Assembly: GCA_027559495.1 (NCBI GenBank)
Contig: JAMXSV010000026.1
Span: forward strand, 1-64,000
Direction of reading: 5' to 3'
Length of the DNA: 64,000 nucleotides
Source: Aurifilum marmelostoma
Lineage: Eukaryota > Ascomycota > Sordariomycetes > Diaporthales > Cryphonectriaceae
In this document: positions 1 to 11,179 of the stretch, one piece after another
Position numbering within the stretch: position 1 is the first letter of the stretch
How the letters are laid out: every line of letters begins with the position of its first letter
Position numbers and translations under genes: made by a program
Notes under the pieces: model-generated
Databases searched by the model: none
What the model was told of the DNA's origin: nothing
Seen by the model: only the letters and a program-made list of their open reading frames with translations

Positions 1-127
1 ACCCTAACCCTGACCCTAACCCTGACCCTAACCCTAACCCTGACCCTAACCCTGACCCTGACCCTAACCCTGACCCTAACCCTGACCCTGACCCTAACCC
101 TGACCCTAACCCTGACCCTAACCCTGA
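1..127. repeat. Telomere repeat array (CCCTAA / CCCTGA)
   Basis: After one leading base there are 21 perfect hexamer units, 10 CCCTAA and 11 CCCTGA, mostly alternating. On the other strand these are TTAGGG and TCAGGG. The C-rich strand reads 5' to 3' into the window, which is the orientation expected at the left end of a chromosome. TTAGGG is the usual filamentous-fungal telomere unit. The mix with TCAGGG is unusual. The array stops abruptly at 127 against retrotransposon sequence with no subtelomeric spacer. Confidence 0.97.
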
Positions 128-1695
128 TTATCTCTCTTAAATAGGTTGCTATTATTTCCTTTATAATTATTAATATTCCTATGCAAAGTATCTAGGCTTT
201 CTATAATTAAAGCACACCCTATTGCCTTTGCCTTAAATTTAGAAGTTATTGCATTAATGCATAGCATCTAGTTCTATTAGGCCAGCATGCATACTGCTGC
301 TTTATGCTATACTTATATAATTCTGTTATTTTCCTTAGTAGTTCTGCTAAGGCTAGTAGTGTCTTCTACTATTAGCTAGAGCCCTGAACTTCTATAGTTA
401 TCTATTATCCTTGCAGTTTTTCTCCTATTATTATTTGAAGATGCAGTTATCAATTTATACTGCTATCGCAATATATTCTGCTAGGTTATTAGGTTGGTCT
501 ATCTTGTAAAGTTTATCTTTAACCCTATCCTTTAGTCCTTTATAAAACTAGAATATTAATACTTTATCTTCCTAGCTAACTTATTCTGCATATTACCTAA
601 ATTTGGCTGCATAATCTAAAGCAGCTTTAGTCTGCTTAAAGTCTATAAAACTGCATTCTGCTATACGCTTCTTATCTAGATTGCTAAATGCATCCTTAAG
701 TGCTTTCTTAAAATCTTTAAATAAGTTAAAGATAGCTTTAATTTCCTTATTACAATTATTAGGCATAATTAGGTTATTAAGATAGTCTCGAAGGGAAAGT
801 TCGAATTAGGCAAGAGCATTGCCTTCTAACCAAGTCCCTGCAAAAACCGCCTTCTCTTCCTTATCTATAAACTAGGCTAAATAGTAGAGAAAGTAGGCTT
901 TGCACTAAGTAATAAAAGCCTAAAGAGTGCCCTTTAATCCTTTATAAGGAATAGGCTTATCTATCTTATAGACCCTAATCTAAGTATTGCTAGATTCTTT
1001 AAGTTCCTAAATGCGAGCCTGCAGGGCTATAATAGTTTGCTACAGCTTAGCGCTAGTCTAGGCCCTGCCTATAATAGAGGGGATTAGAGTCTAGGAAGAT
1101 ATTATATTTCTATATTGCTTAAGAAGAAGTATACTGAACTATATTTAAATAAGAGTTATTAAAATATAATAAGCACTATTATAACTAAGGTATATAATAA
1201 GTATATAAAGGGTTTATATTAGGCAAAAATGATATTAAAGTATAATCTAAAGAATATAGAAATAACTTTTAAAGTCTTCTGCAGTATATTACTAGTAATA
1301 AAGCTATTACTTATATTAAAGGTAATACTTAGATTAATAACTAAAGAGCTATATACTAAATCTATTTAATGGTAATAAATATATCCTTATATATCCTATT
1401 CTTCAGTCCTTTGTAGATAGTATTAGTTCCTTCCTAGCAGGGGTAGGCTAGGGTTGATATTGAATTCTTTAATTGGCTAACCGAGTTAATACTGATTCCT
1501 TCGACTAGTCGATAAAGTCGATATTAACTCCTTCGACTAAGTAACCTTTATAACCCTAACCCTGGCTTATGTAATCTCGTCGTGCTAGTTCTGTCCTAGA
1601 GTGTTGGACTCCCGGCTCCCTGTGGTCCGTTCTGTATGGCCTTAGTGCTGTGCCGCAATCTTTGTTGTGACCTGCATGTTGGATGGGTCATAACA
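128..1695 (-). mobile_element. Element A: Ty3/Gypsy fragment (5' LTR plus gag), truncated by the telomere
   Basis: This stretch aligns in the same orientation with 23570-25065, the gag and 5' LTR end of the complete Gypsy copy 2, so element A lies on the minus strand. Its LTR is 1165-1695 and gag-related sequence runs from about 1100 down to 128, where telomere repeats begin. All of pol and the 3' LTR are missing. The base run CTTAG at 1696-1700 is the target-site copy; beyond it copy 1 pol sequence starts in mid-element, so element A was inserted into copy 1. The gag frame is destroyed by RIP-type stops. Confidence 0.85.
1165..1695 (-). repeat. 5' LTR of element A (531 bp)
   Basis: On the minus strand it begins TGTTATGACCC at 1695 and ends at 1165 in a mutated form of the family end (GTGCTCATTACA). 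Bases 1165-1395 match the other LTRs. Bases about 1396-1680 differ from copy 2, so it is a subfamily with a different U3, yet it keeps a telomere-like TAACCCTAACCCT block at 1551-1563. The inner half shows the RIP signature and the outer 300 bases largely do not. Confidence 0.8.
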
Positions 1696-1700
1696 CTTAG

Positions 1701-4700
1701 TAAGCAGCTAAGAAGGCCCTAAAAGGAAAAGATTGCCTATAAAGGGACAATAGTTGATTAGGACTATAAGGTCCCTATGCATAATAGCAAAAGGAAGCTA
1801 CGCATATATATAGCTTAATATAAATATTAATAACTAATATTATAGCATGCTATTAGATAGCAGCGCATAAGGGAATTATATATCCCTTTGCATCATTAAT
1901 ATAGCAAAGATACTATAGCAATAGAAAGAGAAGCCCTATATACTTAATACTATAGAAGAATAACCTATTGCATATAACTAAGAAGTAATTGATAAGAAGA
2001 CTAATTATCTACCTATCTCGAACTAAGAATATATAATATTTATTTCTTTTAATATTATAAATATAGCATACTATAATATAATATTAGAACTTTTATAGCT
2101 TAAGGAGCATAATCCTTAAATTAATTAGACTACTAGCTAGATCTCTTAGAAACAAGCTATACCTAATAGGATAGTTGCAATTAAAAGCGCAGAACAAGAT
2201 TTAGTCACTAAGAATAGCTAAAATAGGCGCTTAAATAAGCACTTACTATATATCTCTAAATTAGCAGGGACTAATAGCTTATAAAGAAGAATTATAAATG
2301 CCTTAAATTTATAGATATAAGTTAGGTATAGGTTAAGAATATAAGTAAATAAAGACTAATTAGGAAGACTTAGTCTAATATAGAGCAAAAATAATAAATA
2401 ATTGCAATAAAACGCTTAATAATACCTACTATTCCTCTAGAAAGCAAAAATAGAGAAAGAATTAATCCTAATACTTGCTAATATATTAGAAAAGTATTAT
2501 AAGTTTATAAAATTATTTTAAGAAGAATTGATTATAGGACTATTAGAATATAGTTTATATAACTATAAAATCCTACTTAAAGAAGGAACTTAGCCCAAAT
2601 TCTTCCCTATTTATAGACTAGATAAAGCATAACTTAAAGCATTTAGAGAGTACCTTAACAAAAACTTAAAGAAAGGCTATATACAATTATCACAATTACT
2701 AGCAGAATATCTAATCCTATTTATACCAAAGAAAAATAGCAAACTATAACTCTATATAAATTATAAATAGCTTAATAATATTATAATCAAAAATTAGTAC
2801 CCATTACTACTTATTAAGGAACTATAAGATCGACTATAAGGCATATAATGATTTATAGCGCTAGACCTTAAAGAAGCATATAATCTTATTAGGATAAAGG
2901 CAGGCAAAAAATAGAAAATAGCATTTCGCATAAGATATAGGCACTATAAATACTTAGTTATACTATTCAGATTAACTAATGCACCTATATTTTTCTAGGA
3001 AATAATTAATTAGGTACTTAGAGAGTACCTAGATATTTATATTATTGCCTACCTTAATAATATCCTTATTTACTTCTCAGACTTAGCAACTTATAGATAG
3101 CATATATAAAAAGTATTATAGACTCTCTAAGATGCTAAACTCCTTATTAAACTAAAAAAAGAGCTACTTTTACATTTAGAAAATCGATTACCTTAAATAT
3201 ATAATTAAACCTAGATATATATATATGCAAAAGAATAAAATAAAAGCAATTAAAAATTAGCTAATACTTAAGAGTATTATAGATATTAAAGCATTTCTTA
3301 GATATGCTAACTTCTACTAATAATTTATCTAATAATACTCGAAAATCGTATAACTTATAATAGAGCTTATAAAAAAAGATAAACCTTTCTATTAGATAGG
3401 AAAAGAGCAGCAAGCCTTTAATGCTATTAAGGAATAAGTTATATAAGAACCTATTTTAAGAGAAGCTAATCCTAGCTAAGAATTTGAAATAGCAACTAAT
3501 GCATTAAATTATGCACTTAGTAGAGAACTTATCTAATAAGACAATTAGAATAAACTATATCTTATTGCTAACTTCTTAAAAAAGCTAAATAGTCTAGAAT
3601 TATAATATAGAACCTTAAATAAGGAACTTATAGCTATAGTATATGCATTCTAGAAATAGCAATACTACCTTATTAGAGCAAAATACCTAATTAAAGTACT
3701 TACTAATTACAAGAATCTTATATTATTTATAATAATTAAGGTTTTGAATAAATAATAAGTATAATAGGCAGAATTCCTCTTATAATTTAATATTAAAATT
3801 AGCTATATTTAAGAAAAAGAAAATACTAGAGCAAACGCTCTTAGTTAATAATCAGATTATATACTAGCATTAGGAATTAAGGAATAAATACTCTTTAATT
3901 AGAATAAGGAAGAGAATCTTATATAGAAACAAGAAATTAACTTAATACTTAGAATTGCATATTAGGGCAAGAAACTAAAAGAAATAATTCTATAAGAATA
4001 AGAAAAATATATTAGAGATATATATAGCGCACTAGCATATAAGCACCAAGGAGTTAGGGCTACCTATAAATGAATTAAGCAATATTAGAATTTACTAAGC
4101 CTTAAGATATAAATTAAGGAAATTATTTAGAAATGCAATAATTGCAAGAAAAATAAGGCAGAAAGATATAAGCCTTATAGACTGCTATAACCCTTACTAA
4201 TATCTATAACTATTTAGCAATTAATTAGCTTAGACTTTATTACTAAGCTACCTATCTTATAAGAACCCTTAATTAAGATGCAATATAATAGCATTCTAGT
4301 AGTAGTTTATAGACTAAGCAAGTATGCTTACTTTCTCCTCTATAAAGAAAGCAGTATAGCAGAAGAACTTATATATATATTCCTTAGAATAATTATTGCT
4401 AATTATAGCATGCTAGAAGAGATTATCTTAGATAGAGATAGAAAATTTATATTATACTTCTAAATATTACTTATAAAGCAATTTAGAATATACTATAAAA
4501 TATTAATAGCCTATTATCTATAAATAGATAAGCAAATAAAATAAATAAATTAAATTATTAAATAATATCTTAAGCACTATATTAATTAAGAATAGAATAA
4601 CTAGATTAAACTATTACTATTAGCGCAATTTATATATAATAGCGCAAATATAAGCATAATAAAGACCTTACTATTCTATGCACTCTATAGATATAACCTG

Positions 4701-5260
4701 ATAGCGTACTATAAAGTATTGCTAGGGGCAAATGCAGAAGCAGCAGAAAAATAAATATAGCGCATTAAGAAGGTTTAGAAAGATATTTAATAAAAATTTT
4801 AGTTTATATAAAAATAAATAATTAAATATGCTAACTCTAAGAGAATTAAAGGATTAATCCTATAGGAGGGAGATAAAGTCTACTTAAAACGAAAAAATAT
4901 AAGAACTATCTAACTAAATAATAAACTTAATTATAAAAAAATTAGATCTTTCAAAATCTTAAGAAAAATTTCCCTAATTAACTATAAGCTTGCATTACTA
5001 GCAAGAATAAGAATATACCCAGTATTCCATATTTTACTCCTAGAACTAGCAATATAAGAAATATCTATAAATAATAATATTAAAGCTAAAGATAATAAGC
5101 TAGAATATAAAGTAGGAAAGATTTTAAGATATAAAGGTTCTTAGCATAACTTAGAATACTATATTAAATAGAAAGGCTACCTAGCAAGCAAAAATATATA
5201 GGAATCTAAAGAAAACTTAGCTTATACATAATAAGCACTTTAAAACTACTAAATAAACTA
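1701..5260 (+). pseudogene. Degenerate Gypsy pol (protease-RT-RNase H-integrase-chromodomain), copy 1
   Basis: The reading frame is recognisable through many TAA/TAG stops. The RT active-site block is at 3047-3070 and reads AYLNNILIY; the family form is YLDD, so both catalytic aspartates have become Asn through G-to-A change. RNase H sequence follows near 3480-3540. The integrase zinc finger (His, His, Cys, Cys) is at about 4040-4150 and the catalytic core at about 4230-4460, with LDFITKLP and DRDRKF blocks; 4278-4463 is still open for 61 codons. At 5097-5250 a chromodomain is visible: an EYKVGKILRYKGS start, then K-stop-KGY where W is expected, then an NL-rich end. Domain order RT-RH-IN places it in Ty3/Gypsy, and the chromodomain in the chromoviruses. 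Confidence 0.85.
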
Positions 5261-5479
5261 GTTATAAAGATAAGCAGTTAGGATTTAGATTAGATAAATA
5301 AATTACTAGTATGCTAGAAACTAAACTAGTTAAGCAGAAATATAACTAGGAATACAATCTACTAATTAATACCCTATTAGTTAGCAGAATATATTACTAG
5401 CTAAAGGAAAATACTAAATAGAATATTATACTAGTTAAAGGATATAAATAATTAGGGATATATTAGTTAATTTGAAGCC

Positions 5480-5960
5480 TAGGATAGCAATTAATAGGGC
5501 TAAGATTTAGGGGGCCTCTTTAGCAGACCTTTCTACCCTAGAATAAGAACTAAAGGCTACAGCAGGCGATCCCTTAGCTAGGAAATCTAACTAGTCTACT
5601 ATAGCATTTCCTATATCTATAGAATTCTAATTAAATCTCTTAAAATTAGGAATCTTAGCAGAAGCAGTAGATTCTTTAGAAACCACCTCTTAGACTATCT
5701 TGAAAGCGCAATAATGCTTCTCCTCAGCTTCTATACATTCTAATACCTCTATGCTATTAAGGCTATAACGAATTGCGCACATTATCTTCTTAAATTATAT
5801 ACGCTTTTATTTCTATAGATACTTAACCTTTATAGCAGCATTGCGAAGCTAGCCCTTAGTACTCTCTAACTGCTTCTCTAGATATTAATATTAAACTCTA
5901 ATCTATTAAATCTTTAAGGCGCTAAGGCCCTAGATATTATATTGAGAATATCTAAGGCAA
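5480..5960 (-). pseudogene. Antisense reading frame in the 3' region of Gypsy copy 1
   Basis: This is the copy 1 counterpart of the frame at 18360-18840 in copy 2. It lies downstream of the chromodomain, on the strand opposite to pol. Translated on the minus strand, it keeps the same basic, Gln-rich and Ser-rich character interrupted by stops of the CAA/CAG-to-TAA/TAG kind. The product is not recognised. Ends are approximate. Confidence 0.45.
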
Positions 5961-6240
5961 ATATATTCTAAGCAGTAAGAAGAATTGTTAGGAGAAACTT
6001 AATAAAATAAAATGCTATAACTCTTGTAAAAAGAATAAAAAGGTATAGTAATAGCATTTTAAAAAATAATTAAAAGAAGAGAATTCTTCTATTTTATTTT
6101 CTTAGTATAAGAACTTAAAAATCGAGATTTATTAACTTTATTTAATATAATAAATTAGGAAAATATAATCTAGTAATAGGATAATATGCAAGAAACTTAT
6201 AGAAGATTGTTTAGAATAATAATTAATAGAAGGGAGATAA

Positions 6241-6702
6241 TATTATAACCCGCAATTATTATAATATAGCATACTAGGGCTATCTGGAATAGAACCCTTA
6301 GTATAGGAAAAGTTTAATACTTACCTATAGAGCTACGCTAGGATTATATAACCTAGGGTTAGGGTTAGGATAAGGACTAATTAGGATAGATAGCTTTAGA
6401 TATATGCTATCTAAAGATATCTAAATAGTTCGAATATATTACTATCTAAGTTAGCCATATTCGAAGACTAGTTATATAAGGGATATATTCGCTACTATTA
6501 GATAGATTTAGTATATAGCTCTTTAATTGTTAATCTAAGTATTACCTCTGATATAAGTAATAGCTTTACTGCTAGTAATATATTATAGAAGACTTTAAAG
6601 ATTATTTCTGTATTCTTTGGATTACACTTTGATCTCGTTCTTGCCTAACATAAACCCTTTGTGTACTTATTGTATACCCCGGTTATAGCAGTGCTCATTA
6701 CA
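6241..6702 (+). repeat. 3' LTR of Gypsy copy 1 (462 bp)
   Basis: It starts TATTATAACCCGC (TGTTATGACCCGC before mutation) and ends CAGTGCTCATTACA, giving TG...CA ends. It aligns end to end with the copy 2 LTRs. It contains a telomere-like TAGGGTTAGGGTTAGG block at 6354-6369. Its inner end is heavily mutated, while the last 130 bases keep TGT, TGA and ACA contexts. Confidence 0.9.
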
Positions 6703-7380
6703 TTAAGGCTATCTTAGCAAGAGAAGATGTAGTATTAATAAGAGGAATAAATAGATTAGCTAAGCAGAGGTTATTTATAGGCAAGAAGCAGAATATAAAA
6801 CTCGAAAGCCTTATGCATATTGCAGCGCATTATAGCGCATTAAGGGGGGTATATAGAATGTCTCTAGGTAGTTAGGAGCAATGCTAGCTAGTTTAGAATT
6901 AGTAGAAAGGAAGAAGGGAAGGGGGGCCTATAAGCGAGTTGCATATATATGCCTAGAGGCTGCTTTAATGCTAAGAGCAGAGCAGAGCGAAGGTTCTTAA
7001 GATTATAAGGAGAAACTTGCTAAAAGGTTAGGCCTTAGAAGAAAGGGCTTGGGTTATAAGGAGGAAAGAATAAAGAAAGGAAGCGCAGGCTAGTAGGGAG
7101 AGATATATATAAGTGCATCTTAAAGCTTAGAGGAGAAGAAAGGGGCAAAGGTACTAGCATAATAGGAATAAGACTATTAACTCTGCTTAGAGTATATTAT
7201 TCTAATAGCTTCTCTTAATATCTGCTAAATAATATAGCTCTTTCTGTATAATATGCCTCTTTCTTAATAGCCTGCTTTAATCTAAATAATATATCTAGAA
7301 TCGAATAGAATTAATAAGAAGCCTACTATATTAGGTATTAAAAAGCACTTTCTCTCTTTTAGCCTTTATTAGATTTAGAA
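6703..7380. other. AT-rich mutated spacer
   Basis: No intact frame. A basic, Lys/Arg-rich plus-strand stretch around 6960-7130 looks like old coding sequence, but I cannot assign it. The base run TTAAG directly after the LTR may be the target duplication of copy 1, whose partner is lost. Confidence 0.4.
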
Positions 7381-8470
7381 TCTTCTTCTTTTTTTCTTTA
7401 TTAATAAGCAGCTATTTATATTATCCTATAGCTAGCTCTTGCTACTAGACTACGCCTGCATTCCTACTAACTATAAAAAAGAATAAGAAAAAAAGAAAAT
7501 ACTAAAAATACTTTATATACTCTATTGCTATAGCTTTCTGCCTAGATAGTCTAAAAGATAAAGAGCAAATAATTGCAGGTATAGGTATAATAAACAATTA
7601 TGCTTAACTACTAGGCAAGATGTATAAGGAGAAGCTTGCTACTCTTTCCTTTAAGATCTAGCTAGCCTTTACTAGTAATGCTATAAAGGTTAAGATTAAG
7701 GGCACTATTACTGCTATAGCTTTTTGCTTAAATAGTCTAAAAGATAAAGAGCAAATAACTGTAGGTATAGGTATAATAAATAACTATGCTTAACTATTAG
7801 GCAAGATGTATAAGGAGATGCCTACTACCTTCTTCTTTAAGATCTAGCTAGCCTCTACTGGTAATGCTATAGAGGTTAAGATTGAGGGCACTGCTACTGC
7901 TACTAGAGCCTGGACGCTTGTGCCCTACTATCCAGACTAATTGCAGTTTGATAGATTGCTAGAGATAGAGTTATAGAAGTTTGCCCCTAGTTCTCTCTGC
8001 AAGGAAAGTGCTAATTAGAAGCGGCCTAATATCTATGCCTTCTCTAAGCCCTATCTTGCAATCTATATATGCCCAATTAACTTTAGTATATAAAGCTATA
8101 TTCTAATTATTGCTTCTAGCTATATAATTTATCTAGATATCGATATAGTTAAGAGATAATACTATTTAGTCGCAAGTGGAAAGCTATATATCTCTTTTAG
8201 CAAGTATAATAACTTTATTATTAGATTATCTAGCCTATTTAAGATAAAGCTAGGCTAGAAGGCTAAAATAAAGAATAAGTAGAGTATAGATGCTATACTG
8301 CATATTCTTAGTATAAATCTAGAGCCCTAATAATAATGGCCTATATGCTAAGAATAGATAATAAGGACTTTAGTTAGGATAGCTTTTAATAGATACTTAG
8401 AATAGATGCAGAATATTTTAAATAAACTAAAGAAAAAGAAATAAAAAAAAAAAAAAGAGGAGGGGGAAGG
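7380..8470 (+). pseudogene. Degenerate reading frame with a 62-codon internal repeat, unknown product
   Basis: On the plus strand one frame can be followed for about 1 kb with only TAA/TAG interruptions. It contains two tandem copies of a 186-bp unit (7526-7711 and 7712-7897), exactly 62 codons each, beginning AIAFCLDSLKDKEQ and containing LLGKMYKE. Downstream the frame runs on through a Tyr/Ile-rich segment and ends near a Lys-rich tract at about 8430-8460. No family is recognised. The frame-preserving repeat and the restricted kind of stop codon argue that it once coded for protein. Confidence 0.45.
7526..7897 (+). repeat. Tandem duplication, 2 x 186 bp
   Basis: The sequence beginning GCTATAGCTTTCTGC near 7527 returns at 7713 with scattered transitions. 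The period of 186 is a multiple of three and lies inside the degenerate frame at 7380-8470. Confidence 0.8.
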
Positions 8471-11179
8471 AGTTTCAGTTAGAATAGGCTTTTATAGATA
8501 TATAATACTAAGATAATTAGTCTATGCAAGCAAGTTCCTTATATAGAACTATATATTATAAGCTATAATAATATATACTTTAAGAAGAAAGATGCTATAG
8601 AAGTAATTATTGCAATGCAGATTACTATAATATAGAGCTACTATTATAATATATATTAGAGGTTAATAAGGGAATTTAGTTAAGAAAAGGCGCAAGAGTA
8701 ATAGATACCTTAGAGGGGTAATTGCGGAAGATAAATACTATGCAATAGCAACTTATCTATAAGTGTATTATAGATGTATATCTAATAGAATAGCCTCTAG
8801 CATTTCTTGGTATTAGGTACTAGTAGCGTGATATTGGGGAGAAAGATCTGATAGGACCCTGGTTTCCCTTATACTATACAGCATAGCTAGATAGAAGGCA
8901 GGATCTATTCTAGTATCTGTTAGAGGGGATAGTACAGCTGCCCTAGTCCGGACTAACATTCTTAGGCTATAAAGCTACTAGGGCCTAGCCCTTGCCCCCC
9001 CCCCTCTATTCTAATAAATCGGACTATGCATATATAGAAAGAAAGATATATATAAGCTATAAAAAGGAAGAAGGATAAGGATAAAGATAGCCTAGCTAGC
9101 AGTAAAGTCGCTATAAACTGCAATCCAGCCCTTCCTTGCCTAGCAAGAGTAATACTATATAGAGGTAGCTTATATAAATAATATATAAACTAGCTGCTTT
9201 TTCTTCTAGTTTAAGAGCTTATATAAAGAATAAAGTTAACTAAGAGATTATATAGGATTAGGGCTAATTTATATTCCAATCTTCCCCCTTTCCCTTTTGC
9301 TTAACCTTCTTTCTCTCTCTTTCTTTATCCCTTAGGGGTAAAGTAAAAAAAAGTTAAACTAAAAAAAAAAAAAAAATAAATAAACAAATAAATAAGTCTA
9401 CCTAAAGCAAAGCTATTATCTACTGAAAATATTAATAAATCTCTTATATATATATTTAGCTTACTATGCCTTAGTCTTTTAGCTCTAAAGGGCTTCTTTA
9501 TAATCTTTTTCTATTCTTATCCTCTATTCTCCTTCTCTTTTACTTTTAGATTAGCACTCTCTAAGTCTTTAGGCTAATAATTCCTTACTATGCCTTTATA
9601 GCTATCTTAAAATCCTAAGGCTATGCGCTAGGCTAACTATAAGCGCAAATAGCTTTATTGCTAGCATTAGGCATAAGCGCAAGCTGCAAAACTCTACTAG
9701 CAGCATAAAAGCCTAGCTTGCAGACATTTTGCCTACTAAGACTTCTATTGCTTGGATAGAAGCATATAGATTTCTATCCAAAATAGCTAGCTAGGCATTA
9801 TTAATAGCTAAGCTACTTAGAATACCTTATCTCTTAGCTTAGCATCCTTTTATAGCCTTAGCTATATACAACTATCTCTATACAACCTCCTATATATAGC
9901 ATAGTTGCCTTAGCTCTTTTATAATCTAGTCTAACTAGCTCTATATTTAAGAAGCTGCTAGCAATCTGCTCTGCTAGTCTACTTAGCTCTAATTATATTA
10001 GGCATTCCTCTGCGCTAGGAATATAGCTAATTTGCTAGTGCCCCCTTAATAAGCTACTCTATACTACTGCTAGGATTAGGTTCTTAGCTAGACTAACTAG
10101 CTAGCCTATCTAGTCGCTCTTGCTAGAAAGTTATCTTATTTTAGAGCCTACCTTAGCGCTTATCTTAAAAGTATTTTGAAATACTTAGGCATTATATTAT
10201 AGAAATATATAGACCTGCTTACCCCCCTATCTCCTTCTAGGATAGATTTTTTTTTGCAGCTAAGGCTTTAATCTAAGATAGCAGGCACTCTCCTAATGCC
10301 TATATAAGCAAGCACCTTCCCTTTAGCAATAATATGCTATATAGGCATAAAGCATATTGCAGCTAGATATAAGAGATTGCCTATATATATAATTAATAGG
10401 TAGCAGGATATTATAGGGCGCTTTAAGAAAGCAGGCATACTAGCTTCTAGGATATGCAGTAGCTTAGCAAGCTTGCTATACTACTAGGAGGCTTTGCTCT
10501 TATAGAGAGCATCGAAATTGCTATTAGGACTATAGATTTTCTTAATAATAAGCCTATTAAAGAAGATTTAGATCTAGATTTTAATAATAATAATAATAAT
10601 AATAATGCTAATGCTGCCCTATAATAGTAAATCTATTTATAGCTAAAAAGTAAAAGGAGCAATGCTAAAAGTAGCAGGCTTTTTAAAGATAAGTAGATAG
10701 GCAATGCCCTAGCTTAGGATCTTAGTAATAACTTAAAGCTAAAGGGAGGCTTAAGCCTATAGGCGAGCGGGAGGGGGTCTATTAGCCTTAGCATTCTCTC
10801 TAGTAGAGGCGCTAGTAGAAGGCTAGGCTTCGGATCTTAATAGCCCTGCTAGAAGGCGCTAGCTCCTTAGCTAGATAGGCAATAATAAGGATCTTGGGGG
10901 GGGATGCAGGTCTTGCAGAGTATAAGCTTATAGATAATCTGGCTTTAGATCCTAGCAAAGATCCTAAGCAGGATAGGCTATCTGCTAGATAAGCGCAGAG
11001 CAGGGGGGATCTCTCTTCCTAGGCTAGCTCTATAGAGGACGAGGAGGCATAGTATAAAGAGTAGTATAAAGATTCGGCTAATAGCACTAGCTAAAACGAT
11101 CTAATAGATAAGGAAGGCGCAGGCAAGCTAGCCTTTCCTCCTTCTTGCTCTATCGACTATCTGCAGGCTTATAATATTT
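8471..11179. other. AT-rich spacer without recognisable genes
   Basis: RIP-saturated sequence. Homopolymer runs occur at 8991-9004 (C) and 9361-9376 (A). A (TAA)n microsatellite lies near 10580-10605, inside a short acidic plus-strand segment. Nothing here could be assigned to a family. Confidence 0.5.

Larger units (their letters stand above)
1701..6702 (+). mobile_element. Gypsy chromovirus copy 1, 5' part lost
   Basis: This is the reverse complement of most of copy 2. It starts inside the gag-pol region at the element A insertion point and runs through protease, RT, RNase H, integrase and chromodomain sequence to a polypurine-like tract (6230-6240) and a 3' LTR (6241-6702). The 5' LTR and gag are not in the window; they would have lain beyond element A and were presumably lost when the chromosome end was trimmed. 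The copy is inactive: almost every ancestral Gln and Trp codon is now a stop. Confidence 0.9.
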
